From CAJLIR01 sp964408085 (GTDB lineage: Bacteria; Bacillota_I; Bacilli_A; RF39; UBA660): a stretch of 64,000 nucleotides of DNA. Both the position numbers and the translations under genes were made by a program. Every line of letters begins with the position of its first letter. The first letter of the stretch is position 1. Location: contig CAYOYB010000004.1 of the NCBI GenBank assembly GCA_964408085.1, positions 1 to 64,000 of the forward strand, in the 5' to 3' direction. Of this stretch, positions 62,305 through 64,000 are shown in pieces. Below the pieces are notes generated by a model. The model was not told where the DNA came from and did no database searches. It was given only the letters and a program-made list of their open reading frames with translations.

Positions 62305-63761
62305 TATTCTACCTCCTTAGCAATTTGATTTTTGTAATCCATTGAACTTTCTAAAGCATACGCAATATTTAATACATTAGCATCATCATAACAGTTTCCA
62401 GTTATATTAACACCAACTGGCAAATTATTAACAAAACCATTTGGAATTGTAATAGATGGAAAACCACCAAAATTTCCAATTTGTAAATGTTCTTCTAAAA
62501 TTTGAGTACTTGCATCTAAAATATCTAAAGAACCATCTAAGTGTTTAGCAGGACCACTTCCAACTGGTAAAATAACAGCGTCATATTTTTCATAAAGTTT
62601 TTTCCACTCATCAACCAATAATCTTCTAACTCTTTGAGCATTAAAGAAATAACGATTTTTATTTTGTGCTTGTAATACATAAGAGCCAATTACAAATCTT
62701 CTTTTAATAAGTGGTGAGAAACCTTCAGTACGATAATTTTTCATCATCTCAATATAATTTTTACCTTCACCACGTGGACCAAAAATAATACCTGTTAAAT
62801 TTGACATATTACTTGTTGCCTCAGCACATGATATAACAACATAAACACTTGCTACAGCATTAAGCAATTTTTTATCAATAGAAACTTCTTCAATTTCCAT
62901 ACCTAATTCACGACATTTATCAAGTGTTTTCTTAAAATTTTCTAAATGACTTTTCAATTCATCACTAGCATTAGGATAATTTTCGATATCACAAATTTCT
63001 TTAACATAACATAATTTTTTACCTTTAACATCACCATTTAAAGAATCAGCCAAATGAATATCACTAGAGTCCCAACTAGTCATATCATTTTTGTCAATTC
63101 CTTTCATATTGTCAGCAACAATAGCGGCATCTAAAACACATCTAGATAAAACACCACAGTGATCTAAACTACTAGCAAAAGGAAACAAACCATATCGTGA
63201 AATCATTCCATAAGTAGGTTTATAACCAACAATTCCACAATATGCTGCTGGCTTTCTTATCGAGTCTCCTGTATCACTACCAGTAGCATATGGGTACACC
63301 CCAGCTGCTACTGCACAAGCACTACCTGCAGAAGAACCAGCACACATTCTTGTTTTATCCCATGGATTTCTAACCATTCCTGTATGACCAGTTGTACCTG
63401 TTCCACCCATACCAAATTCATCTAAAACTGTTTTATTAACAGCTACTGCTCCAGAATGCTCCAAATTTTTAATAGCGGTTGCTGTAAAAAAAGGAACATA
63501 ATCTTTTAAAGTATTTGATGAACCAGTACTTAAAATACCTTTAGTACTATAATTATCTTTAATACCATAAGGAATACCTGATAATAAATTATCTGTAACA
63601 TTACTACCCTTAGCGTCATCTAAAATTGTAACAAACGCATTATACTTATCCTGAATTTCATGAGATTTTTTTAAAGATTCCCTAACTAATTCATCACTAG
63701 TAACAACACCATTTTTTAAATCCTCATGTAGTTCTTTAATTGTTTTTTCCATATAACTCAT
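62304..63761 (-). CDS. gatA: Aspartyl/glutamyl-tRNA amidotransferase subunit A
   Basis: 485 residues of the amidase-signature family. The catalytic Lys in YGIKDNYSTKG and the Ser-cis-Ser region GSSAGSACAVAAG ... GSDTGDSIRKPAAYCG are present. It makes ammonia from glutamine for GatB. The common GSDTGGS appears as GSDTGDS, a change next to the catalytic Ser. It lies 1 base after gatC and overlaps gatB. Confidence 0.97.
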   Translation of the reverse strand: MSYMEKTIKELHEDLKNGVVTSDELVRESLKKSHEIQDKYNAFVTILDDAKGSNVTDNLLSGIPYGIKDNYSTKGILSTGSSNTLKDYVPFFTATAIKNLEHSGAVAVNKTVLDEFGMGGTGTTGHTGMVRNPWDKTRMCAGSSAGSACAVAAGVYPYATGSDTGDSIRKPAAYCGIVGYKPTYGMISRYGLFPFASSLDHCGVLSRCVLDAAIVADNMKGIDKNDMTSWDSSDIHLADSLNGDVKGKKLCYVKEICDIENYPNASDELKSHLENFKKTLDKCRELGMEIEEVSIDKKLLNAVASVYVVISCAEATSNMSNLTGIIFGPRGEGKNYIEMMKNYRTEGFSPLIKRRFVIGSYVLQAQNKNRYFFNAQRVRRLLVDEWKKLYEKYDAVILPVGSGPAKHLDGSLDILDASTQILEEHLQIGNFGGFPSITIPNGFVNNLPVGVNITGNCYDDANVLNIAYALESSMDYKNQIAKEVE

Positions 63762-63762
63762 A

Positions 63763-64000
63763 CTATTCCACCACCTTTGGCACTTCTACTTCACGGTCAT
63801 TATAGACATCACAGTTTTGAAGTAATTCATCAATTGGTGTTGATTCCTCAACTTCATCTTCTCTTAACTCAAATGAAAAATTATCTAAACACCAAGACAT
63901 TGGCTCAACATCTTCAATATTTGGTACTTTAGTAATAATATCAATATCAATATCGATTACTCCAAATTCATCTAATATCATCTTATTTTCTTCTTTTGTT
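63763..64000 (-). CDS. gatC: Aspartyl/glutamyl-tRNA amidotransferase subunit C, partial
   Basis: The C-terminal 79 residues. The end VEPMSWCLDNFSFELREDEVEES ... VPKVVE is the GatC signature, in which the usual VEPMSHP reads VEPMSWC. The frame stays open to the right edge (TKEENK before a Met at 63981), so the start lies outside the window. GatC holds GatA and GatB together. Confidence 0.85.
   Translation of the reverse strand, partial: TKEENKMILDEFGVIDIDIDIITKVPNIEDVEPMSWCLDNFSFELREDEVEESTPIDELLQNCDVYNDREVEVPKVVE

Overview
The window looks like the chromosome of a very AT-rich, low-GC Bacillota (Bacilli) bacterium using the standard genetic code: tryptophan is TGG and TGA ends genes. Most genes carry AGGAGG-type ribosome binding sites, and promoters fit a sigma-A consensus with 17-base spacers. 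The gene set (ScpAB, RNase R, SmpB/tmRNA with a tag ending in FA, a dacB-spmA-spmB cluster, aspS next to gatCAB) suggests an uncultured gut-type lineage near Erysipelotrichales or RF39. That placement is inference.

Left part (1-12.6 kb). The minus strand holds a small HD-type alarmone hydrolase, ssrA (tmRNA), smpB, a CapA-like lipoprotein, a polytopic membrane protein, RNase R and a glycosyltransferase-like protein. A plus-strand operon (7964-10083) encodes three two-helix proteins resembling VirB2/TrbC pilins, two of them with long Cys-rich tails. rmuC, a cytosolic SPFH protein and a rhodanese follow.

Centre (12.8-39 kb). One minus-strand block of about 26 kb starts at a clear promoter (38963-38991) and ends at a hairpin (12754-12784). 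It combines a type IV secretion (conjugation-type) apparatus with a Tad pilus apparatus. The first comprises a VirD4-type coupling ATPase, VirB4 split over two genes, a PrgI/VirB3-like protein, two VirB6-like proteins, a membrane-anchored M23 peptidase and two VirB2-like pilins. The second comprises TadZ, TadA, TadB, TadC, a CpaB-like SAF protein, an Flp-like pilin and three pseudopilins. A 1211-residue Cys-rich secreted protein, two lipoproteins and membrane proteins of unknown function sit in the same block. There is no relaxase, integrase or prepilin peptidase in the window. I infer a fixed surface or secretion machine rather than a mobile element; this is the main candidate for an undescribed system.

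Right part (39-64 kb). After scpAB comes tRNA-Leu(CAA), followed by two unannotated modules (40.9-41.26 and 42.3-42.65 kb). Each has a small plus-strand RNA convergent with a minus-strand gene for a 27-30 residue hydrophobic peptide, the layout of a type I toxin-antitoxin locus. A third copy of the RNA promoter sits at the extreme left edge. A degenerate HAD protein, a metallophosphoesterase, a helicase with two nuclease-like domains, an RlmCD-type methyltransferase, a ferredoxin, RluB, spmB-spmA-dacB, four Tim44-like paralogues, several lipoproteins and finally aspS-gatB-gatA-gatC (gatC cut by the window edge) complete the region.
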